This document shows positions 35,087 to 44,619 of a stretch of DNA of 64,000 bases, piece after piece. Source of the stretch: Halobacterium sp. KA-4. Its GTDB lineage: Archaea > Halobacteriota > Halobacteria > Halobacteriales > Halobacteriaceae. The stretch is taken from assembly GCF_021028995.1 (NCBI RefSeq), contig NZ_JAJJZG010000005.1, forward strand, positions 124,001 through 188,000. The letters run 5' to 3'. The notes under the pieces were generated by a model. That model had not been told where the DNA came from, ran no database searches, and saw only the letters and a list, made by a program, of their open reading frames with translations. Each line of letters begins with the position of its first letter. Positions within the stretch are counted from its first letter, which is position 1. Position numbers and translations under genes: made by a program.

Positions 35087-36783
35087 CCGTCGCCGTCGTC
35101 GGCGACGGCCCGGCCGTCGAAGCCGTACGAGACGCGCTCGCGGACGTCGACGCCGCTATCGAAGCCACGGACGTCGCTGGCGTCGCCGACGCGGACTTCG
35201 CCGTCGTCGTCGGCGTCGCCGGCTCCGGCGGATTCGGTACTGCGAACGAGCACGCCCGAAGCGGAGACACGCCGCTGCTCACCGTCGAGGTCGGCGGGCT
35301 CGGCGGCCGCCCGCTCGCAGACGTCGATGCGGGCGTCTCCTTGCTCGCTCCGGAGGGGCCGTGTTTCGAATGTTTGGCGGCGCGCGTGACCGCGACGGGC
35401 CACGAACCGGCGGAATCGCCGAGCGCCGACCGGAGTGCAGTGCGGCTCGCCGGCGCGCACGCCGGCCGCCTCGCCGTCGACGCGCTCCGCGGGGACGCCG
35501 CACCTGGAACTGTCCTCGAACTCCCGCACGCCGAGCGAACGCTCGCGCCCGTCCCGAGCTGCTCGTGTGCGGACGACGGCACGAACGACGACCTCCCGTT
35601 GAGCGACGAGGCGCGGTCGCTGGACGACGCGCTCGCCGCCGCCGAACCGCTCGTCGACGACCGCGTCGGCGTGCTCTCGGCGGTGGGCGAACGAGAGTCG
35701 TTCCCCGCGCCGTACTACCTCGCCGTGGGCACCGACACGTCGCCGTTCAGCGACGCCGAAGCCTCGACGCAATCAGCGGGCGTCGCCGCCGACTGGAACG
35801 CCGCCTACATGAAAGCGGTCGGTGAAGGGTTCGAGCGGTACGCCGCCGGCGTCTACCGCACCGACGACTTCGAGACTGCGCCCGTCGACCACGAGAAGGC
35901 AGTCCCACCAGAGCGCTTCGTCCGCCCCGAAGATGCGGGCAGCGAGGCGGACGAATTCGAGTGGGTGCGCGGCCAAAATCTCGACTCGAAAGACTCGGCG
36001 CTGCTCCCTGCGGACCGCGTCGTCTTCCCGCCATCCGAGGAACGACCGGGAACGATTACGACCGGCCTCGGCCTCGGCAACTCCGGCGTCGGCGCAGTAC
36101 TGTCGGGCCTCTACGAGACAGTCGAGCGCGACGCCACGATGCTGTCGTGGTACTCCACGTTCGACCCGCTCGGCCTTCAGGTCGACGACCCCGAGTTCGA
36201 CGAGCTCGAACGCCGCGCGAGCGCCGAGAATCTGGAAGTTACGGCGCTGCTGTGCACGCAGGACGTCGACGTCCCCGTCGTCGCAGTCGCAGTCCACCGC
36301 GACGAGTGGCCGCGATTCGCGCTCGGTTCCGCCGCCGACCTCGACGCCGACGCCGCCGCCCGCGACGCGCTCTGCGAAGCCCTCCAGAACTGGATGGAAT
36401 TGCGCGCCATGGGCCCCGAGCAAGCCGCGACGGAGGACGGCTCCATCGGCAAGTACGCCGACTTCCCCCGCGACGTCCGCGGCTTCCTCGACCCTGATAC
36501 CACCATCCCCGCCAGCGACGTGGGTCCCGCCGAACCCCCGGAGGGAACCGACGAACTCGACGCCGTTCTCGACGCGCTTGCGGACGCCGACCTCGAGGCC
36601 TACGCCGCCCGCATCACGACTCGTGACTTGGAGGACGCGGGCTTCGAGGCTGTGCGGGTGTTAGTGCCGGAAGCCCAGCCGCTGTTCGTCGACCAGCCGT
36701 TCTTCGGCGAGCGAGCGCGTGAGGTTCCTCGGGAGTTGGGTTTTCAGGCGCGGTTGGACAAGCCGTTCCATCCGTTCCCGTAG
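35083..36783 (+). CDS. YcaO-domain protein with N-terminal ThiF/E1-like zinc region
   Basis: 566 residues. Residues 1-165 resemble the E1/ThiF-like partner of azoline cyclodehydratases (MTVAVVGDGPAVEAVRDAL; C94-x2-C97 in GPCFECLAARV and C160-x-C162), and 200-566 form the YcaO domain with ATP-binding acidic motifs GEGFERYAAGV and ALCEALQNWMELRA. The end PFHPFP resembles the proline-rich C-terminus of peptide-modifying YcaOs. YcaO enzymes use ATP to activate peptide amides. No precursor peptide, dehydrogenase or TfuA is adjacent, so the substrate is unknown. GTG 35083 is preceded by GGAGG at 7 nt. Confidence 0.8.
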   Translation: MTVAVVGDGPAVEAVRDALADVDAAIEATDVAGVADADFAVVVGVAGSGGFGTANEHARSGDTPLLTVEVGGLGGRPLADVDAGVSLLAPEGPCFECLAARVTATGHEPAESPSADRSAVRLAGAHAGRLAVDALRGDAAPGTVLELPHAERTLAPVPSCSCADDGTNDDLPLSDEARSLDDALAAAEPLVDDRVGVLSAVGERESFPAPYYLAVGTDTSPFSDAEASTQSAGVAADWNAAYMKAVGEGFERYAAGVYRTDDFETAPVDHEKAVPPERFVRPEDAGSEADEFEWVRGQNLDSKDSALLPADRVVFPPSEERPGTITTGLGLGNSGVGAVLSGLYETVERDATMLSWYSTFDPLGLQVDDPEFDELERRASAENLEVTALLCTQDVDVPVVAVAVHRDEWPRFALGSAADLDADAAARDALCEALQNWMELRAMGPEQAATEDGSIGKYADFPRDVRGFLDPDTTIPASDVGPAEPPEGTDELDAVLDALADADLEAYAARITTRDLEDAGFEAVRVLVPEAQPLFVDQPFFGERAREVPRELGFQARLDKPFHPFP

Positions 36784-36816
36784 GATTTTTGCGCTGCGGG
36801 CGGCTTCACCGCCCTC

Positions 36817-36880
36817 GGCAAAACCTCCACCAAAAGCAGTCCTCTCTCCCGTCGCGCTCGCTACGCTCGCGCGGTGAATC
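36817..36880 (+). repeat. Partial third copy of the dispersed repeat
   Basis: GGCAAAACC, AAAAGCAGTCCTCTCTCCCG and GCTCGCTACGCTCGCG follow the first part of copy 1 with substitutions. Confidence 0.45.
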
Positions 36881-36990
36881 ACGGCGCTCAGGACCTTCGG
36901 ACCGTTGGCGCCGCGAACGCCTATCGCCCAATTACTCAGCCGACAACGAGCATCGGCGAGTGATCGGGTCGAAGACCCCGAGCAAAGCCG

Positions 36991-37084
36991 TTCATCGCGA
37001 GCCTTCGGCTCGCGGGCCGACGAGCGACTAAGCGCCGCAGCCGCACTGGAGCGAGGAGTGCTTTTTCCCCAAGTTTTTGCAAGC
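36991..37084 (-). repeat. ~95-bp dispersed repeat, copy 2 (inverted relative to 5996-6100)
   Basis: On the minus strand it reads GCTTGCAAAAA, then GGAAAAAGCACTCCTCGCTC, then TTAGTCGCTCGTCG, CCCGCGAGCCGAAGGCTCGCG and GATGAA, matching copy 1 in element order. The central part between the CTCC and TTAG blocks differs between copies. Confidence 0.7.
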
Positions 37085-37181
37085 CAAGCGGGACCGGAGG
37101 TCCCGCTGGCCGTGCGAACGGGCGCTCCGCGCCCGTGAGAAGAGAGCGGCCGCAGGCCGCGACCGCAGGAAAAAGTGGGTT

Positions 37182-38318
37182 TTAGATACCGAAAGTAGCT
37201 CTGAGCATATCCCGAGAGCCGGGCCCGAGACCGACGGCGAGGACGGCGACGAGCATGAGCGTGTAGTAGCGGGGGGCTTCCTCGCGGAGTTCCGCATCGA
37301 ACAGCCAGAGGACGAACAGCGCGGCGACGATTTTTAGGACGAGGAACGGCCACGCGTCGCCGGTGTAGTGGATGATGGAGGCGGGAAGGACGTTCTGGGT
37401 GATGTCGACGACCGCGGCGTTGACCGGGTGCTTCGGGACGAGGTCGTACGCGAGGCCGAGTTCGGCGGCCCAGTCGAGGCCGATGACGTTGGCGACGCCG
37501 TCGACGGCGTGGCCCCAGAGGACGACGGCGCCGGCGAACTCGGTGCCGGAGGCGATGTCGGGGAGCTGTCGGCGGACGTAGTACCAGACGGTGGCCGTGA
37601 TGATGGTGGCGAACAGGACCGTGAGGACCGTGAATTGTGGGTGGAGGGAGACGTAGTCGGTGGTCGCCGCGAGGAAGACGAGGAAACCGACCGTGGCGGT
37701 GAGGATGGCGATGCCAGCGGTCGCGAGCGGGCGGTAGTAGTTCTCGAAGACGTCCGTGCGGCGCGCGAGGAGGACGCAGGCGACGAGCAAAGCGAGCGTG
37801 ATGGCGAACATCACGAAGTAGATGACGGGGCTGATGATGAGCGTGTTCGCGGGATAGTCGAGGAACTGCTCGACACCCGGTGCGGCCGCGGCGGCGTCGT
37901 TGGCGTCCTCGACGACGCGGAGCGCGCCGCCCAGCAGGACGAACGGGAACAGCGCGTACAGCAGGTCGAGGTTCTCGCCGACCTTCAAGTGGTCGAGGAG
38001 GAATGTGACGCCGACCAGCGAGACGAGCAGCGTGACCGCGTACCCGACCTCGGAGACGAGCGTGTAGCCGGGGTAGGCGACGGGTTCGGTCGCGGCGGTG
38101 CACGCGGAGGAGTTGTAGAGGAGTTGGACGGCGCCGCCGTTCCAGACGGCGCACTGCGCGCCGTTGGCGTCGGCGACGACGGGACCCCAGAAGTAGTGCC
38201 AGACGAAGCCACCGTAGACGGTGTCGGGGAACAGCAGCGACCCGCCGACGAGCGCGGCGAGCGCGACGCCGACGAGCGCGGTCCACGCGCGCTCGCGGTC
38301 GGTCTCGGGGAAAGTCAT
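37182..38318 (-). CDS. DUF63-family archaeal membrane protein
   Basis: 378 residues, about ten membrane segments. The pattern VWHYFWGPVVADA near the N-terminus and GHAVDGVANVIGLDW with VPKHPVN in the second half matches archaeal DUF63 proteins. Function is unknown; it is present in nearly all haloarchaea. ATG 38318 (MTFPETDRERAW). It ends one base after the palindrome region. Confidence 0.85.
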   Translation of the reverse strand: MTFPETDRERAWTALVGVALAALVGGSLLFPDTVYGGFVWHYFWGPVVADANGAQCAVWNGGAVQLLYNSSACTAATEPVAYPGYTLVSEVGYAVTLLVSLVGVTFLLDHLKVGENLDLLYALFPFVLLGGALRVVEDANDAAAAAPGVEQFLDYPANTLIISPVIYFVMFAITLALLVACVLLARRTDVFENYYRPLATAGIAILTATVGFLVFLAATTDYVSLHPQFTVLTVLFATIITATVWYYVRRQLPDIASGTEFAGAVVLWGHAVDGVANVIGLDWAAELGLAYDLVPKHPVNAAVVDITQNVLPASIIHYTGDAWPFLVLKIVAALFVLWLFDAELREEAPRYYTLMLVAVLAVGLGPGSRDMLRATFGI

Positions 38319-38374
38319 GTTGGGAGACGTGGCCGGTGGCTGTTTTATCGTTGCGGTCTGTGCCCGAGCGTCGG

Positions 38375-38824
38375 CTACAGCGGGAGTTCGTGGGACTCGT
38401 ACTCGGTGGCGAGGACGACCATCGTCTGCGAGCGTGCGAACCCGTCAACGTCCGCGATTTCCTCGAACATCAATTCGCGGAGCGTGTCGGTGTCCTCGGC
38501 GTACACGCGCAGGATGATGTCCCACTCGCCGGTCGTGAGATGGATTTCTTGCACGCCGTCGATGTCCGCGAGGCGGTCGAGGGCGTCCTGCTCGCGGCCC
38601 TGTTCAACGCGCAAGCCGACGATAGCGGAGGTGCCGAGGCCGGCGGCTTTCGGGTCGACGTCGGCGTGGTAGCCGCGGATGACGCCGGCTTCCTCCATGC
38701 GGTTGACGCGGTCGTGGACGGTCGCGCTGGACATCTCGATTTCGCGGGCGATTTCGCTGAACGGCTTGCGGGCGTCCGCCTGGAGCGCGCGCAGAATCTC
38801 GCGGTCCGTCTCGTCTAACTCCAT
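38375..38824 (-). CDS. Lrp/AsnC-family transcriptional regulator
   Basis: 149 residues. The N-terminal HTH is LDETDREILRALQADARKPFSEIAREIEMSSATVHDRVNRMEE, followed by the RAM ligand-binding domain (VGLRVEQG, IHLTTGEWDIILRVYAED). ATG 38824. It probably senses an amino acid or small metabolite; targets are not shown. It lies 56 nt upstream of the DUF63 gene on the same strand. Confidence 0.93.
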   Translation of the reverse strand: MELDETDREILRALQADARKPFSEIAREIEMSSATVHDRVNRMEEAGVIRGYHADVDPKAAGLGTSAIVGLRVEQGREQDALDRLADIDGVQEIHLTTGEWDIILRVYAEDTDTLRELMFEEIADVDGFARSQTMVVLATEYESHELPL

Positions 38825-38884
38825 ACGCGAACCGTCGGGAGAGTCCCCCAATACGCTTACTGCTCGTCCGAGATTCGCGCTGAC

Positions 38885-39673
38885 CTACTCCTGAATCGCC
38901 TGGGCGGCCTCAAGGACGACATTGTGAGCCTCGCCGTTCGACGCGACCAGTCCCTCACAGCCCGGTTCCCAGGGGTCGCCGTGGACGTCCGTGACGACGC
39001 CGCCGGCCTGTCGCACGAGGTGGACGCCCGCGACGGAGTCCCAGGCGTTCACGGTGACGTTCGTAATCGCGCCTTCGACCTGCCCGCTGGCGACCATCGA
39101 GAGAGTGGCTTGCGCGCAGCCGTACCGCCGCATGTCCGCGAACCGCGAGACGATGGCCTCGCAGGCTCGAGCGTACTCGTCGCGGTCGTCGAACCCCCAC
39201 CAGATGGTGGGCACGACGACGAACGTCTCGGGGTCGGTCTTCTCGCTGACCGTGACTGGGTCGCCGTTGCGCGTCACTTCGCCGTCACCCGCGACGTACG
39301 TGTCGCCGAGCGCGGGCAGCACGTTCGCGGCGGCGAGCGTCTCGCCGTCCTTCACCGCGGCGACCGACGTCGCCCAAATCTGGGTGTCGCGCACGAAGTT
39401 GTTCGTGCCGTCGATGGGGTCAATGACCCATGCCGCGCCCGACTCCGGGACTTCCTTCAGTTCGTCTTCTTCCTCGCCGACGATGGCGTCCTCGGGGTGG
39501 GTTTTCCGAACCACTTCGATGACGCGGCGCTGGGCGTCCCGGTCGGCCTGCGTGACGACGTCCGTCTTCCCGGACTTGGTCTCCACGTCGATACCGGTGC
39601 GGAACGCCTCCAACGCGACCTCGCTGCCTGCGAGCGCGGCGCGTTCGGCGACGCTCGCGCGGTCCTCGTTCAT
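38885..39673 (-). CDS. Inositol monophosphatase / FBPase-like phosphatase
   Basis: 262 residues. Metal-binding motifs are intact: GEEEDE near residue 70, WVIDPIDGTNNFV near 82 and the C-terminal VNAWDSVAGVHLVRQAGG. The family hydrolyses inositol-1-phosphate, fructose-1,6-bisphosphate or related sugar phosphates in archaea; which one is not decidable. ATG 39673 (MNEDRASVAERA). Confidence 0.9.
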   Translation of the reverse strand: MNEDRASVAERAALAGSEVALEAFRTGIDVETKSGKTDVVTQADRDAQRRVIEVVRKTHPEDAIVGEEEDELKEVPESGAAWVIDPIDGTNNFVRDTQIWATSVAAVKDGETLAAANVLPALGDTYVAGDGEVTRNGDPVTVSEKTDPETFVVVPTIWWGFDDRDEYARACEAIVSRFADMRRYGCAQATLSMVASGQVEGAITNVTVNAWDSVAGVHLVRQAGGVVTDVHGDPWEPGCEGLVASNGEAHNVVLEAAQAIQE

Positions 39674-39764
39674 GCCCGGAGTGGTGGCCCGCCGCCCCAA
39701 AGAGTCGTCGGTCCGAAACGTCGCCGTCGCTGTCCGGATAGTCACACAGAAGCGTGTTTTGCGA

Positions 39765-39789
39765 GGGAAGTCCGCCTCGCGGACTTCCC
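39765..39789. terminator. Perfect 11-bp stem-loop downstream of tRNA-Leu
   Basis: GGGAAGTCCGC-CTC-GCGGACTTCCC, followed on the minus strand by TCGCAAAAC. A second hairpin (GGCGC-GTGAA-GCGCC) is at 39799-39813. They could terminate or process the tRNA transcript, and resemble the short palindromes at 6 kb and 37 kb. Confidence 0.4.
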
Positions 39790-39818
39790 GCATCCCGCGG
39801 CGCGTGAAGCGCCGGCGA

Positions 39819-39903
39819 TGCGAGGGAAGGGATTCGAACCCTCGAACTCCTACGAGAACGGATCTTGAGTCCGTCGCCGTTGGCCGAGCTTGGCTACCCT
39901 CGC
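39819..39903 (-). tRNA. tRNA-Leu (anticodon CAA)
   Basis: 85 nt. The acceptor stem is GCGAGGG/CCCTCGC with discriminator A, the D-arm contains TAGCCAAGCTTGGCCAA, the anticodon arm is ACGGA-CTCAAGA-TCCGT with anticodon CAA, a long class II variable arm follows, and the T-arm contains GGGTTCGAATCCC. CCA is not encoded and no intron is seen. Decodes UUG. Confidence 0.93.
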
Positions 39904-39961
39904 ACGCGTCGAGTAGTCGGCGCGTGCGGGGTTTAGGCGTTGCGAATCGGGGTGGGGGCGC

Positions 39962-42247
39962 TCAGTCGTCGTCGCCGAGCACGCGCGAGGCGACCGGCCC
40001 CGCCGAGGCGTCCTCCTCGACGTCACGGAGCAGGAAGCGCTTCCGCACGACGTCGTAGGCGAACACGACGGTGCCGAGGATGAGCATCGTGTCCCCGGGG
40101 AACCGCGCCCAGAAGAACAGCTGGACGAGGTCGCGGTTGTAGAACGAGAGCGAGCGCGCGACCGCGTACCCCTCCGTGAACGCGGACTCCAGTTGGAGGA
40201 AGCCCACGGGGAGCAGGGAGAGGCCGACCATCACGGCGAGGCCGGCGTTCCACAGCCAGAACGCCCACCAGAGGCGCTTGCCGTTCCACTTCTCGGGGTC
40301 GACGGAGAGCCGCAGCATGTACGCGGCCATGCCGAGTGCGAGGAAGCCGAACGCGCCGAACATCGCGGCGTGGGCGTGTGCGACCGTGAGGTAGGTGCCG
40401 TGCTCGTAGTAGTTGATGAGCGGGAGGTTGATGAAGAAGCCGAGCACCCCGGCGCCGACGAAGTTCCACACGCCGGAGGCGATGATGAACGCGAACGGGA
40501 GCTTGTAGTGGAACGTCTCGTCGCTCTTCGAGAGCGCGCGGTACTGGCCCAGCGCCTCGAAGAGGATGAGAATCAGGGGGACGAGTTCGAGCGTGGAGAA
40601 GACGCTCCCGAGTGGCACCCAGACGTCGGGCTGGCCAATCCACCAGTAGTGGTGGCTGACGCCGATGACGCCGCTCCCCATCACGAACAGCACTTGCAGG
40701 GCGACGGCTTTCTCCGCGGAGCGCTTGCGCAGCAAGCCCATGGAGACGAGCGTGATGCCGACGATGGCGACGATGAAGAACTCGAAGGCGCCCTCCACCC
40801 ACATGTGGACGACCCACCACCGCCAGAACTCCGTCATCACGATGTTCGAGTCGGGCGTGTACAGCATGCCCGCGACGAACAGCAACCCGATAGAACCGCC
40901 CGCGTACAGAATCATGTGCGCGAGCCCGAAGCGCTCTTCGCGGGCGAGCAGCGGCTTGAGGCCGCGATACGCGAGGAACGCCCAGATGGCGAATCCGAGC
41001 AGGAGGCCGACCTGCCAGACGCGGCCAACTTCGACGTATTCGAGGCCTTCGTTGCCGAGCAGCCACCACAGCTGGCCGTCGAAGAAGCCCTGCGTGCCAA
41101 GGTAGATGCCGACGAAGCCGCCGACGACGACCACCAGCAGCGTACCGAGCAGGCCATTAATCGCGGACTCCTGGTGGTCGGGTTCGTGGCCGGTCAGGAG
41201 GCCAGGGAGGAACAGCCCAGCGCCAATCCACATCGTGGCAATCCACAGAATACCGAGGTCCAGGTGGTAGGTCTTCGTGAGTGCGAACGGCAGCCACTGG
41301 ATGACGTCGATACCGAGTGCTTCGCCGATACCGAAGAACGCGTCGCGTTCGACGTAATAGTGCGCGAGCAACGCCCCGAGTAACACCTGTGCGACGAACA
41401 GCAACGCCGCGATGGGGATGAACCGGGTGGCTGCGCGTTGACTCGGGAGTAAGTCGACGTCCGCGGGGTCCGGAACTTCGATGCCCTTCGTGGAGGGTTC
41501 GGAGAGTTCGATGCTGTTGTACAGCCAGACGCCGAGGCCGGCACCGGCGACGAGTAACACCATCGCGATGGCGCTCCAGACCATCGTCGCGCCGGTGGGT
41601 TCGTTGCCGGCGAGCGGGTTGTACGGCCAGTCGTTCGTGTAGCTGTGGTCGGTGCCGGGCCGTTCGGCGTGCGAGACCAGCGCCGTCCACATCGCGAAGT
41701 CCGCGAACAGGCGGGCGTCGTCGGCGGATTCGACCATGCCCTCGGGGATGCCGCGCTCGGCGTCGCCCTCGTGGTAGCGCTCGACGTACACCTCGCGCAC
41801 CTGCTCGTGGGCGTACGCCTCGGCGGCGGAGTACTGTGCCGTCTCGCCGGAAATCGAGCGGTCGAGGTCTGCGGTTACGCGACTATCGACGGCGGCCTGC
41901 TGCTCGGATGTGAGGTCGGCGTACGCTTCGCCGTGGCGTTCGTTCGCGTAGTACTCCTGCATGAATTGGGTCTTCAGTTGGAGCGCGTCGGCAGTGTAGT
42001 CCTCGCCGAAGTACGCGCCGTTGCCGAGAATCGACCCGTGGTTCATCAGGGCGTTCGACTGGAAGACGGCCTTGCCGTCCTGAATCGACTCGTGGGTGGC
42101 GACCACGTCGCCGTCGGGCCCGACGATTTCGTCGGGAATCGGCGGCTGGTGCTGGTAGGAGTAGGCGGCACCAGCCCCCATGACGACGAGATTCAGGACG
42201 AACACGACCGCGAGTATCTTCGCGAGCGTGGACCTAGTGACGTCCAT
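39962..42247 (-). CDS. norB: Quinol-dependent nitric oxide reductase (qNOR)
   Basis: 761 residues, single-subunit NorB with the N-terminal NorC-like extension and 14 or so membrane helices. It lacks a CxxCH heme c site, so quinol is the donor. Heme/FeB ligands are present: HMWVEGAFEFF, SHHYWWIGQPDVW and VAHAHAAMFGAFGF. Reduces two NO to N2O in denitrification or NO detoxification. ATG 42247 (MDVTRSTLAKIL). A CGAAGATGTTCG palindrome lies 89-100 nt upstream, as does a similar site before the multicopper oxidase. Confidence 0.93.
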   Translation of the reverse strand: MDVTRSTLAKILAVVFVLNLVVMGAGAAYSYQHQPPIPDEIVGPDGDVVATHESIQDGKAVFQSNALMNHGSILGNGAYFGEDYTADALQLKTQFMQEYYANERHGEAYADLTSEQQAAVDSRVTADLDRSISGETAQYSAAEAYAHEQVREVYVERYHEGDAERGIPEGMVESADDARLFADFAMWTALVSHAERPGTDHSYTNDWPYNPLAGNEPTGATMVWSAIAMVLLVAGAGLGVWLYNSIELSEPSTKGIEVPDPADVDLLPSQRAATRFIPIAALLFVAQVLLGALLAHYYVERDAFFGIGEALGIDVIQWLPFALTKTYHLDLGILWIATMWIGAGLFLPGLLTGHEPDHQESAINGLLGTLLVVVVGGFVGIYLGTQGFFDGQLWWLLGNEGLEYVEVGRVWQVGLLLGFAIWAFLAYRGLKPLLAREERFGLAHMILYAGGSIGLLFVAGMLYTPDSNIVMTEFWRWWVVHMWVEGAFEFFIVAIVGITLVSMGLLRKRSAEKAVALQVLFVMGSGVIGVSHHYWWIGQPDVWVPLGSVFSTLELVPLILILFEALGQYRALSKSDETFHYKLPFAFIIASGVWNFVGAGVLGFFINLPLINYYEHGTYLTVAHAHAAMFGAFGFLALGMAAYMLRLSVDPEKWNGKRLWWAFWLWNAGLAVMVGLSLLPVGFLQLESAFTEGYAVARSLSFYNRDLVQLFFWARFPGDTMLILGTVVFAYDVVRKRFLLRDVEEDASAGPVASRVLGDDD

Positions 42248-42336
42248 ATTGCGGCGTTCAATTCGACGCAGGAAAAGGCTGGGGCGGATTCTAAGCCCCT
42301 GGGCACGGAGCGCGAAATGCCGGATGTACCGCCGCT

Positions 42337-42348
42337 CGAAGATGTTCG
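42337..42348. promoter_or_regulatory. GAAC-type palindrome upstream of qNOR
   Basis: CGAAGATGTTCG, one mismatch from the CGAACNNGTTCG core. The 14-mer window ends 88 nt before the qNOR ATG, the same gap as at the multicopper oxidase promoter. Confidence 0.55.
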
Positions 42349-42354
42349 CGTCCG

Positions 42355-43500
42355 CTATTCGAGGAGTTCGCGGGCGATGATGTTCTTCTGAATCTCGGTG
42401 GTCCCCTCGTAGATTTGGGTAATCTTGGCGTCGCGGTAGAACCGCTCGACGTCGAAGTCGTTGACGTAGCCGGCGCCGCCGTGAATCTGGACGGCTTCGT
42501 CGGCGACCTCGACGGCGACCCGCGAGGCGAACTCCTTGGCCATCGAGGCGAGCGCGGTGAGCTGGTCGTCCTCGTGTTCGACGCTCCACGCGGACTTCCG
42601 GGTGAGCGTGCGAGCTGCCTCGGTCTGCGTGTGCATCTCCGCGAGCTTGTGCTCGATTGCCTGGAAGTCACTGATGGGGCGGCCGAACTGCTCGCGCTCC
42701 TGGGCGTACTCCAGGGCGCGTTCGGCGGCCCCCTTCGCGATGCCGACGCCCTGCGCGGCGACCATCGTGCGCGTTTCGTCGAAGAACTGCATCAACTGGA
42801 GGAAGCCCCCGCCCTCCGTTCCAATCAGGTTCTCTTCGGGGACGCGCACGTCGTCGAACATGAGTTCCGCCGTGTCGCTGGCGCGAATGCCGAGTTTCCC
42901 CGTGATTTTGTCCGCCTCGAAGCCGTCGCGGTCGGCCTCCACGACGATTTGGCTGAAGCCGTTGTACCGGCCACTGGCCTCGGGGTCGGTCTGACAGAGC
43001 ACGACGTAGAAGTCGCCCACGGAGCCGTTCGTAATCCACATCTTGTTGCCGTTGATGACGAAGTCGTCGCCGTCACGTTCGGCGCGCGTGGAGACGCTGG
43101 AGACGTCGGAGCCGGTGTCGGGTTCGCTGATGGCCGACCCCATGATGGCGTCGCCGGACGCGATGTCCGGGAGCCAGCGCTCCTTCTGGTCCTCGGTGCC
43201 GAATTCGATGATGGATTCGGCACCGAAGCCCGCGCTGGACACGCAGAGCCCGATACCGGGGTCGGCGGCGAACAGTTCCTCGGTGATGAGCGCAGCCTCG
43301 ACGGGCGAGTAGCCCGCGCCGCCGTAGTCGAGCGGAATTGTCGGCCCGAGCAGGCCGGCTTTCGCGGCTTCGTCCATAACCTCGTATGGGTACTTCTCCT
43401 GTTCGTCGTACTCGGAGGCCACCGGTCGGATTTCGTTCTCCGCGAACCGGCGGACCTCCTCCTGAATCGCCTGCTGCTCGTCGGTCAACCCGAAGTCCAT
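42355..43500 (-). CDS. Acyl-CoA dehydrogenase
   Basis: 381 residues. FAD-dependent alpha,beta-desaturation of an acyl-Co[25 protein letters not shown] is the usual N-terminus; [11 protein letters not shown] and WITNG mark the FAD site; the catalytic Glu lies in [18 protein letters not shown]. Chain-length specificity is unknown. ATG 43500. Not obviously related to the neighbouring denitrification genes; a short region with the qNOR operator separates them. Confidence 0.93.
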   Translation of the reverse strand: MDFGLTDEQQAIQEEVRRFAENEIRPVASEYDEQEKYPYEVMDEAAKAGLLGPTIPLDYGGAGYSPVEAALITEELFAADPGIGLCVSSAGFGAESIIEFGTEDQKERWLPDIASGDAIMGSAISEPDTGSDVSSVSTRAERDGDDFVINGNKMWITNGSVGDFYVVLCQTDPEASGRYNGFSQIVVEADRDGFEADKITGKLGIRASDTAELMFDDVRVPEENLIGTEGGGFLQLMQFFDETRTMVAAQGVGIAKGAAERALEYAQEREQFGRPISDFQAIEHKLAEMHTQTEAARTLTRKSAWSVEHEDDQLTALASMAKEFASRVAVEVADEAVQIHGGAGYVNDFDVERFYRDAKITQIYEGTTEIQKNIIARELLE

Positions 43501-43617
43501 GTGGGAGTGTACCGAACACCGGGACAAAAACGCTCGTAAACCCCGAACAATCCCCACGGGGTTCTTCGGCGCGGACCGGCCCAACCGCTTTTGTCGGGAA
43601 CTGTCGAAGCCACGGGT

Positions 43618-44619
43618 ATGGTCGACGTGGACCCCAGTGAGGTCGGGCGGACGCCGCTGGTCGAACTCGACGTCGGGGTCGCGCCGACGGTGTACGGGAA
43701 AGCCGAGTGGTTCAACCTCGGGTCGCTGGGCCACGGTGGCGGGTCGGTGAAGACCCGCATCGGGAAGGCGATGCTGGACGCCGCGGCCGCGCGCGGAGAC
43801 CTCACCTCCGAGCGCACGATAATCGAGGCGTCCAGCGGCAACACGGGCGCGGCCGTCGCACGCATCGGCGCTGCGATGGGATACGACGTCGAAATCGTGT
43901 TGCCCGATAATGCGGGTCGCGGGAAGGTCGCAGCCATTCGAGATGCCGGTGCACAACTCCGGTTCGTCGACGCCGAGGAGGGATACGACGAATTCGTCGC
44001 CGGCTGCCGGCGCCTCGTCGACGAACGGCCCGACGAGTACGTCTACCCGAACCAGTACCAGAATCCCGCGAACCCCGGCGTCCACGCGGGCACGACCGGT
44101 CCCGAAATCTGGGCGCAGACCGACGGCGAGGTGACGCACTTCGTCGCGGGCGCGGGCACCGGCGGCACGCTCGTCGGCGTGAGCCACGCGCTCCGCCCGC
44201 GCGGCGTGCACGTCCACGGCTACGAGCCGCCCGAGACGGACCACGACATCCCGGGGCTGAAGCACATGCACGGCCCCGAGACGTTCGTGCCGGAAACCTA
44301 CGAATTCGACGCGCTCGACGCCCGCGAGTACGTGGCCACAGACACGGCTTACGAGTACGTGCAGCGGCTCCGCCGGCGCCACGCCGACGCCGAGGTCCGG
44401 ATTCGAGACTCCGGCCAGTGGTCCCGCGAGTTCGTCCGGTCGAAACTCCGTGTGAACGGCGAGTTCCTCGTCGGCCCCTCCACGGGTGGCGCGCTCGCGA
44501 TGGTCGACCGACTGGCCACCCGCGGCACGCTCGGCCCGGACGACGTGGTCGTCGTGCCGCTACCCGACCGCGGCGACCGGTATCCGGAGCGCGACCCGTA
44601 CGCCGACTACGTCGACTAG
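43618..44619 (+). CDS. Cysteine synthase family PLP enzyme
   Basis: 333 residues. The PLP lysine is in [12 protein letters not shown], the substrate loop is [14 protein letters not shown], and phosphate binding is in [12 protein letters not shown]. Similar to CysK/CysM and cystathionine beta-synthase catalytic domain; whether it makes cysteine from O-acetylserine/O-phosphoserine or acts in transsulfuration is not decidable. ATG 43618 with an upstream CTTTTG box. Its stop codon lies within an 18-bp palindrome before sod. Confidence 0.88.
   Translation: MVDVDPSEVGRTPLVELDVGVAPTVYGKAEWFNLGSLGHGGGSVKTRIGKAMLDAAAARGDLTSERTIIEASSGNTGAAVARIGAAMGYDVEIVLPDNAGRGKVAAIRDAGAQLRFVDAEEGYDEFVAGCRRLVDERPDEYVYPNQYQNPANPGVHAGTTGPEIWAQTDGEVTHFVAGAGTGGTLVGVSHALRPRGVHVHGYEPPETDHDIPGLKHMHGPETFVPETYEFDALDAREYVATDTAYEYVQRLRRRHADAEVRIRDSGQWSREFVRSKLRVNGEFLVGPSTGGALAMVDRLATRGTLGPDDVVVVPLPDRGDRYPERDPYADYVD

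Larger units (their letters stand above)
36784..37181. other. Gene-free palindrome-rich intergenic region
   Basis: Converging-gene spacer with TTTTT at 36786-36790 (terminator for YcaO). It contains many perfect short stem-loops: GGGCGG-CTTCA-CCGCCC near 36798, GCTCGCTACGCTCGC near 36856, CGCGAGCCTTCGGCTCGCG near 36997, GGGACCGGAGGTCCC near 37090, GGGCGCTCCGCGCCC near 37122 and GCGGCCGCAGGCCGC near 37147. No credible gene. A partial + copy (36817-36880) and a full minus copy (36991-37084) of the 95-bp repeat face each other. Confidence 0.7.
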
